Part shown: one piece after another, positions 11,773-25,229 of the stretch
Layout: each line of letters begins with the position of its first letter
Numbering within the stretch: the stretch's first letter is position 1
Source: Membranipora membranacea
Taxonomy: Eukaryota > Bryozoa > Gymnolaemata > Cheilostomatida > Membraniporidae
NCBI GenBank assembly: GCA_914767715.1
Contig: OU612069.1
Location: 3,844,001-3,908,000 of the forward strand
Length of the DNA stretch: 64,000 bases
Direction: 5' to 3'
Program-made: the position numbers and the translations under genes
Notes under the pieces: generated by a model
Seen by the model: the letters and a program-made list of their open reading frames with translations, nothing else
The model's database searches: none
Told to the model about the DNA's origin: nothing

Positions 11773-13640
11773 TTATCCAAGCACATGTTGTTGTTGACTA
11801 GTTACTGTTAAGGTCTTTGCACACAAAATTGAAAGGAATTATCAAATTAAACAATCCTAACAAATTTACCTGTTTTGTTAAGATTCAGCCTATAATTGTA
11901 AATGACCAATAGCATCCTCTTTAACTCACAACACTGACTGTCATTGGTCACAATATAAAGTAGCTAGTCAAGTGCATACATTTAGTTTTCATTTCCTTTC
12001 AAATCAAACATTTTTAGTATTAATTTTGTACTGTCTACTCTAGTTAAATTTAAGTGAAGGGAAATAGAAACCGTACAATTCCAAAGGTAGGTCCACTACA
12101 ATTTAACAAAGCTCGGACCAAAGACTTAGAAACATATTTAATGTTAGTCAAACAGGATTATAGTACCTTATCTGGATTCTCACTGTCTGTGACTGAGCAC
12201 ATTTTCAGATCTTGATGATGCAGGGGCACTTGTAGCCTGTCTTGACAGGCAAGGGCCCCTGGGACTTACATGCCTCTACTTTGCCAATGGGGTGTTTGAT
12301 ACTGGACAATGTAAATGCATGTATGTAAAAGTCACAGGGGCCCATGGATTGATTGTAATTGTTTAAAGTGTATTTCACCTCAGTTTGATATTTAATTACT
12401 AGTACAAACATGAAATTATTTTGGGTCAAATATAACTTTTTAGCCCTTCCTAGTGGCTGGAAACGCTCTCAGAGCTTCTGCAGACGGGGCTCCGCCCCAA
12501 ACCCCCAGCACCCTCGAAGCACCACGTTGTGGTGCAGTATCGCCGTAAATTGGAATCTCCCTATTTTGTATTCAGATTACTTGGCAAGTATGCATTAAAT
12601 ATATTACTATAGTTGAGAGAGGTAGCTTATTGGTCTGCTACAGCATTAGGATTGAACGCCTCATTGAGGAGAAGAAGGGGAAAATTTTGGACACTTTACA
12701 TTATATTTTCCCATGAGTGCTATGAAAATTCTAAGTGTAAAATATTACATAACTACTGCGGACCTAGCTGCAAGACTGTATATTGCTTTGGTCATTCTGT
12801 AGACTTTAATATTATACCAGTGTTGCAAAAGAGAGAAATTTGTGTGCCCACCATAAAGGCTGTGATTATCACATTTGAAATATATGCTTGTAAGTTGATA
12901 TGACAGGACGACACAGATTCAAGAATCTCAAGCAGTGACAGGCTGATCAGGCAGCATTACCAATCAAATTCAGCGCAGTCATAGTGCTCCTCTGTTACCA
13001 CTTATTACTTCTACCTCTCCACCATCACCTCCTGGCCGTTATCATATCTGGCTCTGGCTTTTTTCATTTATGTATTGGATTTACCTCAAGTAAAGTTAAA
13101 GTGAGATTTTTGCCTGATACACATGAGTTGTTTTCTCATACTGATAACTCATTTTGCTAAGTCATAACTCTTGATCTAGCTAGACACGGAGGTCTTTTTG
13201 GAGCCGCATAATTTGCTTCACAAAGGTGTATTCTACTACTACACTTTCTCTGATGTGAAACTGCATCCTAATGGGATGAAAAGCTCAACTGTGAAACATC
13301 TGAGTGCTCAGAGGCATAGTTGTCTTCTCTTGTAAGGCCAGGTGACTTGTGGTCGATCAAAATGATTTAACATAGAAAAGGGGGCTTGCAAACTCTGTGC
13401 CAAAGTATGATAAACTCTGGAAACTAAATTGTAAAATAATAACCCAGTTACGTAGTAATCAGTATAGTTTGTGTACAATTGAATCAGCTGGATGCTTGCA
13501 ATATTTCTCAATGCAATGAATGGCTGTATTTTTGAAATAGAATAGAAACATAATTAGATAAAAAAATAGGACTTCGCAATCCAAGTTTAAAATACATGAT
13601 GCATGAATGAATCACGCGGTTAACAGAAAAGTGAAGTAAA
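11773..13640. other. Region with no recognised gene between transposon and next exon
   Basis: The reading frames here are short and show no splice-supported chain. A GC-rich patch at about 12460-12550 stands out from the AT-rich surroundings and may be repeat-derived. Nothing else is supportable. Confidence 0.35.
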
Positions 13641-13645
13641 ACTAG

Positions 13646-13772
13646 ACATTAACGGCGTCCCCAAAGAGAGTCACATCCCTTGACACAAACTCGCACTGCT
13701 TGAGGTCTACAATTGGATCCATACTGGCAAGCTTGGTAATAATGAGTTTGATACTTGCAACACCTCCTCTAT
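13646..13772 (-). CDS. Possible terminal exon of an unknown minus-strand gene
   Basis: After a T-rich TTTTTTTATAG acceptor a minus-strand frame reads about 41 residues, from GGVASIKLIITKLASMDP to VTLFGDAVNV, ending in a stop. Codon use looks like coding sequence, but no upstream exon was found. The next 23 kb upstream on this strand belong to the giant transposon, which may have cut the gene off from its 5' part. Function unknown; it could also be transposon-derived. Confidence 0.3.
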
Positions 13773-14759
13773 AAAAAAACGCTGTTATTGTTCTGCTGAT
13801 TTGATATTTGTACACAGAATATTTTACCACAACGCTACATGTGAACTTTTCATATTCTCCCAACCATGGTCTGTTGTAAAACATGTGGAATTGTACTAAT
13901 AACTAATGTGGTAAACTGCAGATCCAAATACATTGTCAGTCTACCACCTGCTCAGTGTTATACATATTCATAGTTAACTTGGTCAGGAAAATATTATATA
14001 AACCTACGCCTTGATATGAACCAGCTTCTATTCCATATGTAGAGAACAGCATCACAACTGCTACACTGTTATCCGAAAGGTTTGATGTTCTCAAACCTTA
14101 GGGTTTAAGAAGGAATGAATCTAAATAGCAAACCTTTTTCAGATAACCTCTGACATGTCAAACCTTATAGATAATAGATCCCGCAATGTTTGTTAACACT
14201 CATACTTGGCACCTTGCCAAAACAATTGGTTTATCAAATATGGCGTTAGCTCTCAGCAGTCATTCGGGGTCATGGGCGGGACAGTTATCCAGTATATTGC
14301 CCTGAGGCTATAAGGCTATGAATAGCACTTTTTCATAGGCAGCTTTGGGGGGGGGATGGTGCTGACAGGCTTGGGGGGAAGGGTCTTAAACAGCAGGCTA
14401 TGATACACAGTGTGAATATTTTTGCTTGCGAGTTACAGTAGTTTTATTAACTGTATCAAAAAGCAAAAAAACTCACTGACACAGAGAATGTAATATCAAC
14501 ACTATAAGACAGACATCACATTTGTCACTTACAAACCAAAACTAAGATCACATTGAAATACTGAATCATGCAATTATATTTGTTTTAAAAAATACTATAT
14601 ATAACTTGCAATCATTTGCAGAAATTATGTAGCGACAGACCAATAAGTGAATAAACAGAATATTTTATTGTTTTAAATTTCAACAGGTTATAGATTATGT
14701 ATCGACAGGAATTTAAAGTTGATAAACAACATCATTCTGGTGATTTAACAAATTTTCAA

Positions 14760-15150
14760 TTTATTTTAAGCACTCCCAGCTGGCAATTTGTCAACCTCAA
14801 CCCATTTTCGAAGGTTGATAAAGGGTTGATACGTTGTCGACCACTCAACTGCGACTTTCAACCCAAAATCAACTTTGAATCAGAGGTCGGCTGCTCCCCA
14901 TGGTTCGACAGTTGAGCTACCCTCCCCAGATTCTGAGTTGAATTGAATGTTTTTAATCTAACAGTTGAAAATGGAGAGGCACTTTAGCTTTGAATCAAAG
15001 AATGACTGCTCCCCCATCTACAACGATTGAGCCACATCCCCAGATTCGGAGTTGAGTCAAGTCTTCTCAATCTGACAGTAAAAATTGGGGAGTCAGCTAG
15101 GCTTCGAATCACAGCTCGACTGCTCCCCCATTTTCAAGCCTGGGTTTTAG
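14760..15150. repeat. Imperfect tandem repeat of about 95-100 bp
   Basis: A unit containing 'ccccagattc.gagttga', 'aatct.acagt' and 'gactgctccccca' recurs two to three times. A related but diverged sequence is near 31560-31800, toward the other end of the giant element, so it may be part of its subterminal repeat structure. Confidence 0.5.
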
Positions 15151-15879
15151 CTTTTAGTTATTTGTGGAACTGTCGTTCCAGTAACCTTGATCTCTACTTA
15201 GATTGTTTTCTTACTTTCCATAATTGCTCGTGAGAAGAACAAGGTTTACTCATTGCCCAATCATGCTTTACAATTTATGTCCCGCCCATAAATCTGCTCA
15301 TAATCAACCAATCACTGTTTCATCTTTGATTCACTAGCGTTTCGGAGACAGGTACCTACAATCAATGATTGGCTAGTGCTTGTCGTAACTGTTGGCCGCA
15401 AAGCAGTATAAATATTTTTTGAATTGCCAAAACCCGCCATTCTAAATTTATAACTTGTCTGCAAAACAGTCGAGATTTCCTTCTAAACCAAACATATACA
15501 CTAAGTGCATTTTGCAAAATAACTACAGCTTGATACGTATCCTATATATACTTCTATTATCGACTCTAGCTTGTGACATTTTCTGCTACTACTGAAAAAC
15601 AGCAGGATATTATTAGCTTGTGCATTTTCAGTCAAAAAACTCACTCACTGACACAACTGAACTCACATCTCTGGTCTCAGTGAGTGTGCAGCCGTATATA
15701 TTTACCACAGCAGCAGACACTTCATCAGTAAGGTATGGCTACAAGTGCAACTAACTAGTTACCGGACTGTAGTGTATAATTATGGTGATAAATAATTGAT
15801 TGGAATGATATAATAATCCAACAAATGAAATGTTCTAATTGCTGTATAAATGGTGCTACTACTCATCGTCATAACATCA

Positions 15880-16220
15880 GGGAGATGACATGAGGTTTAG
15901 TTTAGGTATGATTTGTTCTGAATTGATTTCCTGAGTTGCAGATATACTCTTTGTTAGTTTTAAATTATTGTTTTGTCAATGTAGTAACAGTGCAGTTGGA
16001 TTGCTTAGTTAGTTGGTTAGTATTGGGTAGTAGGCAAATAGTAGTAAAAGGCATGCTGAAATAAGCTATAATACTGTTAGTTAGGCGTTGATTGACCAGA
16101 CTAGAGGATGCATAATAATGATGCCATGCACTCATGTTCCCTGTTATTAACTTACAGTGAGATTGTTTTTCAACTGTTCACACTGGTTGGCAGGCTGTAG
16201 TATTGTTTAGTTAAGTTAGT
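15880..16220. repeat. Left copy of a direct repeat flanking the hAT-type element
   Basis: The sequence from 'gacatgaggtttag' through 'gaattgatttcctgagttg' to 'gatgcataata' recurs at about 17345-17530 with small deletions. The hAT-type insertion at 16231-17298 lies between the copies. Confidence 0.6.
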
Positions 16221-16230
16221 CGGTAATGAG

Positions 16231-17298
16231 CAGACCTGGGTCCAAGTCATGGTAAGTCAAGTCATCTTCAAGTCAAGTCAAGTCAAAGTCACGACTTGAC
16301 TTGACTTAACAAAATTATGACTTGACTTGACATGACTTGATGTCGAAAACAAATAGACAACACTTGACTTGACTTGACTTAGCGAAAAATTGACTTTGAC
16401 TTGACTTGACTTGACTTGGGAGTTGTCCTGACTTTGGTCAAGTCAACATAAGTCAATGCGTGAAATTTTATAACATAATGTAGAAAGAGATATAGGAAGG
16501 ATAATCATAACTGAGAACCCCAACTCTGAAACCCCAATTCTGAAACCCCAACTCTGAAACCCCAACTCTGAAAACCCAACTCTGAAACCCCAACTCTGAA
16601 ACCCCAACTCCGAAACAGAAAACCCAACTTCTCAGCTATGGGTGAGTAGTCAGAGTTCCTGCCTTACATATTAGTTGTCTTCTCTTGTCGTCTTGTAATC
16701 AGTAAAATGAAAAATGTATCCCATGATGCAATATTAATATAGACTGATCACATAGTGCAGGTTTATTCAGAAGACTGCTTGTATCATCATCAACATCATC
16801 ATCATCAGACAGAAATCCTTCTAGTCCAAGCATGTTTCACACTTTTTCTTTGTGTGCTTCTCACAACAGCAGAAGGCTGGACTTTCTTTTTTTGAAATTC
16901 ACTTCCAAGCAATTCCATAACATACACCACCCATCGTGAACTGAAATTAGTTTATGGATTGATCATAATGTATTGTTTGATTATGATTGCATTCTCTGGG
17001 TGCTCTATTCCATCAGTCAAGGGATGTAGAGCAGTAGAGCAACTCCTGAGGACCTAACTAACTCCTCCACGATTTGGAGTCACCCGGGATTGAAATAACT
17101 TCCGAGTTGATTTTCACGGTTAATGAGCGTGACTTTGCCATGACTTGTAAGTCACCCATCTTTGACTTGACTTGACTTACAAAAATCATGACTTGACTTG
17201 ACTTGACGGCAAAAAAATAGACACCAATTGACTTGACTTGACTTGGTGTAAATGTGACTTGACTTGACTTGACTTGCAATGACTTGGACCAAGGTCTG
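16231..17298. mobile_element. Non-autonomous hAT-type element with AAGTC-repeat termini
   Basis: The left end is CAGACCTGGGTCCAAGTCA and the right end is its near-perfect inverse (CAGACCTTGGTCCAAGTCA). The element is flanked by a perfect 8-bp duplication GTAATGAG (16223-16230 and 17299-17306), the length typical of hAT transposons. Inside the termini, AAGTC/GACTT pentamers run for about 150-200 bp on each side in opposite orientation. The interior holds a 14-bp tandem repeat. No transposase frame is present. Confidence 0.8.
16505..16632. repeat. 14-bp tandem repeat (CTGAAACCCCAACT), about 8 units
   Basis: The unit repeats about eight times with single-base changes inside the hAT-type element. 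It is a simple internal minisatellite. Confidence 0.8.
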
Positions 17299-17950
17299 GT
17301 AATGAGTAGTAGGCTAGTAGTAGAAGGCTTGCTGAAATGAGACAAGTCATCATCATGACATGAGGTTTAGACTAGCTATGATTTGTTCTGAATTGATTTC
17401 CTGAGTTGAAGATATATTCTCTGTTAGCAGTAACAGTGCAGTTGCTACTAGTTAGGCGTTGCTAGACTAGAAGATGCATAATATTGTCATGTACTCATTT
17501 TCCTTGTTATGAACCTATGACTCATCTTTGACTAAGGCAAAAAAGTGTTAGTTGTTCAGCTCTTAGACTGCTGTGTACAGTAGGCCGTATCTTTGGATTA
17601 TAAAGACTGAGCAGAACTTGACGATAAACTATAAACCAGTGACCCAATGATTATGTTCTAGAATATAATCATTCATCTTTCATCTTTCAACAACCTTCCA
17701 CATCGTGAAGGTTCATCATCAATCATTTAACTTGGCTTTGTCATAATATCCGTTTGTAGTAGTGAGGTTGGTATTTTTGTTCCTTTGATTTTATTTTTCA
17801 TGCACATAAGAAAGAACATCTGCGCATGATGGCAAATGCATTCTGTATATACATCAGACACTGAACTAAATTCTTCTCATGGAATGGAAATATCAACATT
17901 AGCTTTATAAATAGAAATCCAATACAGGGACTTATCTGACATTGAACTGA

Positions 17951-19445
17951 TTGGCTGTCCCTACTAGCATGAACAATAAGAAGTGTGGGGGAGATTATGG
18001 CTATTTCGGTATTCGCAAAGTACTTGCCAAAAACAATCTCTTGAAACCCGATGTCCCTCAGTTAAATGTGCATATTAATGTTGATGGGCTCCCGCTGTAC
18101 AACTCTACATGTGCCAGCTTTTGGCCAATCCTCTTGACAGTGAATCACTCTGCACCAGTTGTTATTGCTTTGTACTTAGGAGTAAGCAAGCTTAATAATG
18201 TGTGTGAATTTATGAATGACTTCTTTGAAGAATGTCAGCAGTTGTCTGTAGGTTTTGATTTCAAGGAGAGAAGGTACACCATGAATCTTACTGCTGTAAT
18301 TTGTGACGCACCAGCCAGGGCTTTCCTAAAGCAGGTAGTAATTCCCAACGGATACTGTGGCTGTGAAAGGTGTGTGGGGAAGGGGGTCATACATTGACCG
18401 GAGAGTGTGCTTTGACGAGTTTAGTTCAAATTTGAGATCTGATCAAAGTTAATGATTATGATGGTTCACACCAGACAGGATTGAGTCCATTCCGGACAAT
18501 GCTTGGTTGTGTTTCCCAGTTTCCTTTAGACTATATGCATTTAGTCTGTCTTGGGGTAATGCGTCGGCTTCTTAAATTTTGGAAAGCTGAGAAGACTTCT
18601 TGTTGCCAACTGTCTCCCCCTGAGCAGCGTACTATTTCACAGAGATTGGCAGAACTGCATGGTAAGATGCCCTCAGAGTTTGCGAGGCAGCCTAGGTCAT
18701 CGGACCGTTGGAAAACAACAGAATGGCGGCAATTTCTGCTCTATATTGGTATTGTTGTATTGTATGGAGTGTTAGCAACAGCCCATTACTACCACTTTCT
18801 TTGCCTTTCTGTTGGCATGTCTGTACTACTAGATGAGGATGACAAGTTCGTCAATGAATATCTGCCTTTTGCTAGAACTCTTTTGAAATAATTTGTAAAC
18901 GAGTCTTTATGGATCTTTAACGGATCTTTATGGCCCGACTTTCATCAGCTACAATGTTCATTCATTACTTCATGTTGCAGATGACTGTGAAAATTATTCA
19001 GTACGTCTGAACAAATTATCTGCCTTCCCTTATGAAAAATTTTTGGGTAGATTGAAACGTTTGGTGCATAATGCGAGCAATCCAGTGATACAGGTGGCCA
19101 AGCGTCTCTCCAAGAGCCATGTTTTGGTCGGTACTAAAGATCTGACAATGAGGTTGAATTGTGATACTCGTGATGGTGTTGTCGTGCTGATGAATGGCGA
19201 CATATGTTTTATCACAAAAAAAGAAATCAACCACCTTACATGTTAAAACTATTCCGAAGAATCGTTTCACCAGCCTCTTCACAGTTCCCTGTGATTCTTT
19301 ATTATTGAGTATTGGCAAAGTTTGTCTTTCATTGCTTGCTGAGCTTCCATCTACAGTTGTGCAATCCAATCCTGTCAAGAAAAAAAGTGGTGTGTATAGC
19401 AATTCAGGATGGCACTCAATTAGCCCTGCTGCCTGTACATCATAA
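17951..19445 (+). pseudogene. Transposase pseudogene of the giant CACTA-like element
   Basis: Reading across frames gives a recognisable transposase: NVDGLPLYNSTCASFWPIL, a GYCGCERC Cys motif, VCFDEFSSNLRSDQS, QFPLDYMHLVCLGVMRRLL (the D-x-MH hallmark shared with Tnp2 proteins), ISYNVHSLLHVADD, SAFPYEKFLGRLKR and a C-terminal PCDSLLL region. The frame is broken near 18396, near 18450, at the TAA 18889-18891 and near 19235, so no intact protein can be made. Unlike the transposase at 5120-10075, the bulk reads without introns. The true N-terminus before 17951 was not found. Family membership is from motif memory. Confidence 0.8.
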
Positions 19446-21316
19446 TGATGGTTAGATTATAAGTAGTTGTATATATTATGTTATTATATATTATTATCAT
19501 ATCATCTTGTACATACTGTCAAACAAGGTGTACATTAGCTGACCCGGCACTTCTTTTTAGTTGTTGGGATGAACCTATTGATCATTGTGTGTTTATTCAC
19601 CTTTATTTCCTTTTTTTATTACAAACCTATCGCTCTATCATATCCCTATGTCTTAAATTGTAACGATATAGTTTGTAACATATCCGTATCTAGATATCAT
19701 TGCCTGTGATATGCCTAATTTATCAAACATACATTCTAAAGGCCTATTTATTGTGTAAAAAATATATATGTTCTTATGTTTCAGTATTGCATGGTATTTT
19801 TCTTGTAAATATGTTAGTAGTCATCTGTAAATATTTTAGTAGTTAGTAATCTGTAAATATGTTCAGTAGCGGTAGTGTGCCCCCATTGTGTCTCGCTTCC
19901 CCGTAGCGGAGGGCGGGTGATGATTATTTGATGCATCAGCTAGGTAGACACCCTATGTTATTGTAGGTTATACAACCAGTAAACTTAATTTGTTTATACA
20001 GCCTTGTCACGGATGTGAAGTTGTTTACTGGCTTCTTGTTATGACTCAGCACTTTACATAGTATCTTACTATCTTTTATTGTCAGAATAGTACAACCTGA
20101 CTATACAAGTACTGCTTAGAATCTTCTTTCCATCTGACTAACACAAAATCAACCAACCAAAACTAGAATGTCAGGTTAAACCATAAAGCATAAAGCATAA
20201 AGCAAAGGTCAAAAACATCATAACAGAATATACCAGTATAACCAAAATTTACCACAAATTCATAAAATCTAAATATTTGGGTTTGCGACAGACCTGTTGA
20301 AGCTTGCATCAAGTTTTCACTTGTTTCCTTTGGTTTTGATTTTTCTTTACCAGGCATCAACAAAAAAGCTTTGGGCAAAGGCTGTATGGACAGAAGGCAG
20401 GGAGAAGAAAGAACTAGAAGATACGTTGCCCATGGGATGGATTGATAATGTCAAGAAGGTGATGAGATGGCCCTTATCAGATTGGGAAAAAGATGAAGAG
20501 CCATTACTGTCCTGAGGAGAATTGGCAGACCTTTTTGCTAATGAAAATAAAGATTGTTGATAGTGAGTGGGAGTAGTCATGCCACTTTGATTGTCGACCA
20601 TCTAATTTTTTGTGACATTCAAGTCAATATGCTCTAGCTCTGTAATCAGTCACAATTGCAGTTTGTTCACCCTCCACAAAATTGGAATAATTCTGATGTA
20701 ACTCTCATGACTGCTTTACGTTTGGTTCTTGAGTTAATCAAGTCTATACGCTGGTGAGATACCGTAGCTGTCTTTGTTCACATGACCCATACGACAACTG
20801 CTCGGTTGAATTTTACAAAAGATAACTCTGTATGTAAAGATTATAATGAAACTACATCTACTGAGTCTGATGGGAGCCCATGCAAAGACCAAAAACGTGT
20901 AAAGACGACGCCATCACGTTTTAAAGACTTCAAAAGTGGTGAGTTGGAATTTTATCAGTGTAATATCCAAACTGCTCTGTAAACTTTTTCCAAGTTTAGG
21001 AAATCGATTCTTATGCAATTGCAAGCTGTCACCTTTTTAATGCTCCTGAGTATTGATATGAGCTTGGGGAAACCTAGTTGGGTTGTAAATGTGTGTTTCA
21101 TTTATCTGACATGATGATGATGGAAAAGTCAACCCCAAACGCTTGCTTAGAATAGATAGGTCAGAACAATCTTCAATGTCCTAACTGCTGAACTCATTGT
21201 GTGTCCCCTATTACCTTTCCAGACTTTTCAACTGATACTGAAGCTGGTCAAATTTTGTGAAGCGCATCCACTAAAGTAGCAGGTAATTGGCGACTGATTG
21301 TTATAACACTCTGACC

Positions 21317-22147
21317 GGGTAACTGTAAATTGCTGAACAGGCTGAACGGACTGAACAGCTGAACACCATTTCTCAGACTACTATTTGTTTGTTTCTTTGC
21401 ATGATTGGCTAATCTTGCCTAAGCGTGGACAATTCCTTATATTCTGCTCATTTATTTTAAGTTTGCATTCTCCTTGGTTTCTTTCAATTTTATTCACCAT
21501 AAATTTTTTGTTTTGGCATTACACTAGTGAGTGAATGGAAAGTAGTTTGTCTTGACAAGCTTCGTCGGGGATGAACTCCCAGCTCCCCTCCCCTCTAACA
21601 AAGCTTGTCAAGACTGGCTAGATGAAAGGTTGAGCTGGATAATGTTTCTGGGGGGTGTTTCAATTAGAAAGAGTGATCCTTTACTAAAGCAAGTTATCAC
21701 TATCACATCGCTCAAAGTTATCACTCACTTGGTGTTTAAATTAGAGAAAATCGCTCCCAAATCGCTCACTCAGAACGTATATAGTTCCATCAAGTGAGTG
21801 AGCGATCTGAAAGCGAGACCCCTAGCAGGTATCGCTCACTCATTGAGTGAGCGATAATATTGGATTTTGGCTGTTTCTAATTGAAATACCCCCCAGGTTC
21901 CCTGAACACCATCAGATTTGGTCAGAATTGGCACATTGATTGCTTCTTTTGGTTGCCCCAAATTGGTTATATTAGGTGCCAACAGGAATTTAGTGACTAA
22001 TTATACTCATTGAATCATTTGGTTCGGAGGAATTTGTTTGAGAAGTGATAGTCAGCCAGAGTAAAGAATACATGTAATAGTTTTAGTCTGAGAAATTCTG
22101 TTCAGCTTTTCAGTCTGTTCAGCCTGTTCAGCAATTTACAGTTACCA
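21317..22147. mobile_element. Non-autonomous Mutator-like element with 10-bp target duplication
   Basis: Long inverted ends (about 75 bp) begin GGGTAACTGTAAATTGC on the left and TGGTAACTGTAAATTGC on the right, and contain CTGAACAG-type repeats. A perfect 10-bp duplication CACTCTGACC flanks it (21307-21316 and 22148-22157). Long termini and a 9-11-bp duplication are typical of Mutator-like elements. No transposase is encoded. A second small element is nested at 21648-21896. Confidence 0.75.
21648..21896. mobile_element. Nested 249-bp MITE
   Basis: Inverted ends CTGGGGGGTGTTTCAATTAG and CTGGGGGGTATTTCAATTAG bound 249 bp. The interior contains several 'gtgagcgat' motifs and a small palindrome at about 21831-21855. 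No target duplication was identified and the superfamily is not assigned. Confidence 0.65.
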
Positions 22148-22274
22148 CACTCTGACCTAGACACAATCACTTTGTTTTTTAATGAAACTTCTGAATCTAG
22201 GCCAGCAGCGGCTATACATAAAAGGCTCTAAAACTTACATCTGCGTAAGTGTCTTGAACAGAGAAAATTGAAGA

Positions 22275-23480
22275 CTGTATCTGGTGTAGTTTTTTATGGC
22301 CGTTCTGATGACGCATATGTACCATTTCAAAAATGGGGCAAAAAGGGGCGAATCCAAGTAAGAAACACGGAAAAGGGGGTTAAAAGGGCATTTTTTGCAA
22401 TGTAACTTCTCTTGGCAAAGTTCATAGAATGAAGCAGTGTCATTGAATTTTTTTTATCAATATTATGCATATCTTGAGTAGTTTTTTGGAAAATATCATA
22501 CAGCTAAACCCAATGGTTGACGTTTTACAGACAAATTGTAGTCACCCCTCGAACACAGTTGCGGCATAATAATAGGTTTTGTGCAAGCGTGCAAGAATAA
22601 CAGTGATAAATGTACTTCTCATGTCATTTTTCATGATTTGTTTTTAAAAAGACCCCATCATAAAGTATCTGGTAGCAGTGTAATAATAAATTGAGAATGT
22701 ATGAGAAAGGGGTGGATCCAGTTGGGATGTGAAAAACAGGTAAACGTTTATGAAGTTTTTTTCTGGTAAAGCGTGTAATCTGATTATGTATTTTGAACTT
22801 AATAGCTATTTTAAATAGCACATTATAAGTATCACTGCTAAAACAAAACAAAGAAAGGATGCAAATTCATACTAGTTTAAAGGTCAAGGTCTTCATCATC
22901 GGTAATTTGGTCATACTCATCTTGCTGAGTGTCGTCCCTGCCATTGTCGCATTGAAGGCATCCACACAATTGCGTACAATGCAAACCGGCCTTCAAACAT
23001 GAGCATCCACTGCTTTTGTCTGGGGTAGTTTTTTATGGCCGTTCTGATGGCGCATATGTACTACTTTACAAATGGGGCAAAAGGGGGCGGATCCAAGCAA
23101 GAAACATGGAAAAGGGGGTATATAGAGCGTTTTTTACCATTTAACTTCTTTCGGCAAAGATCATAGAATGAATTGGCGTCATTGAAATTTTTTTATCAAC
23201 ATCATGCATATCTTGAGTGGTTTTTGAGAAAAATCCATCTATTGACGTTTTACAGACAGATTGTAGACACCCCTCAAACACAGTTGTGGCATAAAAATAG
23301 GTTTTGCGCAACCTTACCAGAATAACAGCGATAAATAAACTTCATATGTGATTTCCATTATCTTTTTATAAGAAGACCCTATTATAAAATAACTGGTAGC
23401 AGTCTAATTATGAAATGGGAATATATGGAGACAGGGTGGATCCAGTTAAGATGTGAAAAACTGTTAAGATGCGAAAAACA
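22275..23480. repeat. Direct duplication of a roughly 470-bp unit
   Basis: The unit from 'tagttttttatggccgttctgatg' to 'gatccagtt.agatgtgaaaaac' occurs at about 22275-22750 and again at 23022-23480, separated by about 270 bp. The copies differ by scattered substitutions. No coding frame spans either copy. Confidence 0.65.
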
Positions 23481-23589
23481 GGTAGAGTCCAGAAACTTCT
23501 TGCCAATGAGTGATCAAAAAATTGCATTTAATAATAATTTCGTTTTTTAATGAGCATTCTGTATGTGTATTATCTACCAAGGCACAAAC

Positions 23590-23990
23590 AGATCCTCTTT
23601 ATTGACTTATTGAGAGGCGCAATACAAGTACACACCAGTATAAACAAAGATATATCCACAATGTGACCAGTGTCAACTTGAAGGAAAGCAAAGAAAGACG
23701 AACTAATGTGCTTATCAAATGCATCGAAAACCTGTATTGATATAATACATTCTTTATCAAGGTAAAAATCCAGTCAACGACTAATTGGAAGGCGAGATAT
23801 ATGTACAAACATATATAAAATTGTTACATAAAAATACAACAAGTGAATACCAACAATAATATGACCTGTGTAAACAAGAAGGAAAGCAAAAAAAAGGAGT
23901 ATTTCCTGCTGTGAAAACCAGTATTGATAAATACATTCAAGGTACAAATCCTCTTCATTGACTAATTGGAAAGTAGATTTTGGTACAAGC
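23590..23990. repeat. Imperfect tandem repeat of about 180 bp, three units
   Basis: Units starting near 23590, 23770 and 23945 share 'atcctctt.attgacta.ttg' and 'tacaag' segments. They sit directly right of the 470-bp duplication. Confidence 0.45.
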
Positions 23991-25229
23991 CTGTATCAGA
24001 TGAATATATACAGCAGTAAAACACATACCTGCAATGTGACCTATGTCAACGTGTGGGCATGCAACAAAGGACATCAAGAATATAAAATTCATGTGAAAAC
24101 ATGCTTTGACACAAATGCATGCAGAGTATTTTTGTACTTGGTCATCTTGTTAAATTTGGTGCTTCTTAGTCTTGGACTTTGGCAATGATCTATGATCGGA
24201 ATAGTTATTTTAAGCCTTTTTGCGTGGTTCTTCCTCCTTCGCTGTATCACTGAAAGAATGATGAAACTCAAGATTAAGGCGCGGAAATATAATCGCATAA
24301 CTGGATCTCAACTCAAGTTAACAGCAGGAGGTAGAACAACCTTTGAACAAAAAATGATTCTATCTCACACCACATCTAGCAGCTAAGTTAAAGAGCTTGC
24401 AGAACAAATCTGTTGGAGGAATATGTTATTTGTATTACAAGCAAGTAGATATATAAACACGGGGGAGGAAGGGGGGTTATGGCTTTCTTGTAATGGATGT
24501 CAACTGCTTAGACCTATGACATCACCCTACACATATTTTACAAGCAGACTCTTCTTTAAATAAAACATAGATGCTGAAAAAGATATAACACTACAGAAAT
24601 AACCTATAGTTACCCTAGAGGAGTAATATTTGGCTTAGTTTAGCTAGTTTATGGGTGACTTAATGTTAGCTAGCACTAACTTTTGGCAAGCTGAGGTGAG
24701 AGTCTAAATGAAGTAAGGCTTGGATGTCACCTGTCTTAGGAGTGTGTGAAATGGTGAACATCTCCTCCAGCAAACTATTCACTCCTCTAGAGTTTTCAAG
24801 GTTTTGAATTATCCTTCACCTTTCATAAGTCTTCCTGGAATAGTATTTGGTGGTAGTGTGCTTCTCCTGCCACATCATCAGAGTTTTCAAATATATAATA
24901 GTAAGCTCTCTATTTCATTAGCTTGAGCCGCTTGGTACAAGCCAGCTGAAAAAAAACCGAATCGAGCATCTGTAATTCATAAACACTGAACAGTAAAGAG
25001 TAACCAAGCTGTCGCCTTGTTTCCGTTGTCATCATCACTACTAGATGTATCTTCATTCTAAATATATAAATGATAGTTTGATAACACTGCTATCACAACA
25101 CATTAACACTACAAATAATGCTAACAGCAGTGTTACGCCTTGCTAGTAGTAACAGCAATCCAGTCCCACTAGCATTAAAAGGCTGATGAGTAACTGGCAT
25201 GCTTTAAATGTAGTGATTTGGACCACAGT

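Noticed and set aside
12613-12903. A 96-codon open frame on the plus strand
   Set aside because: No splice context, signal or domain is visible and composition is like the surrounding AT-rich DNA.
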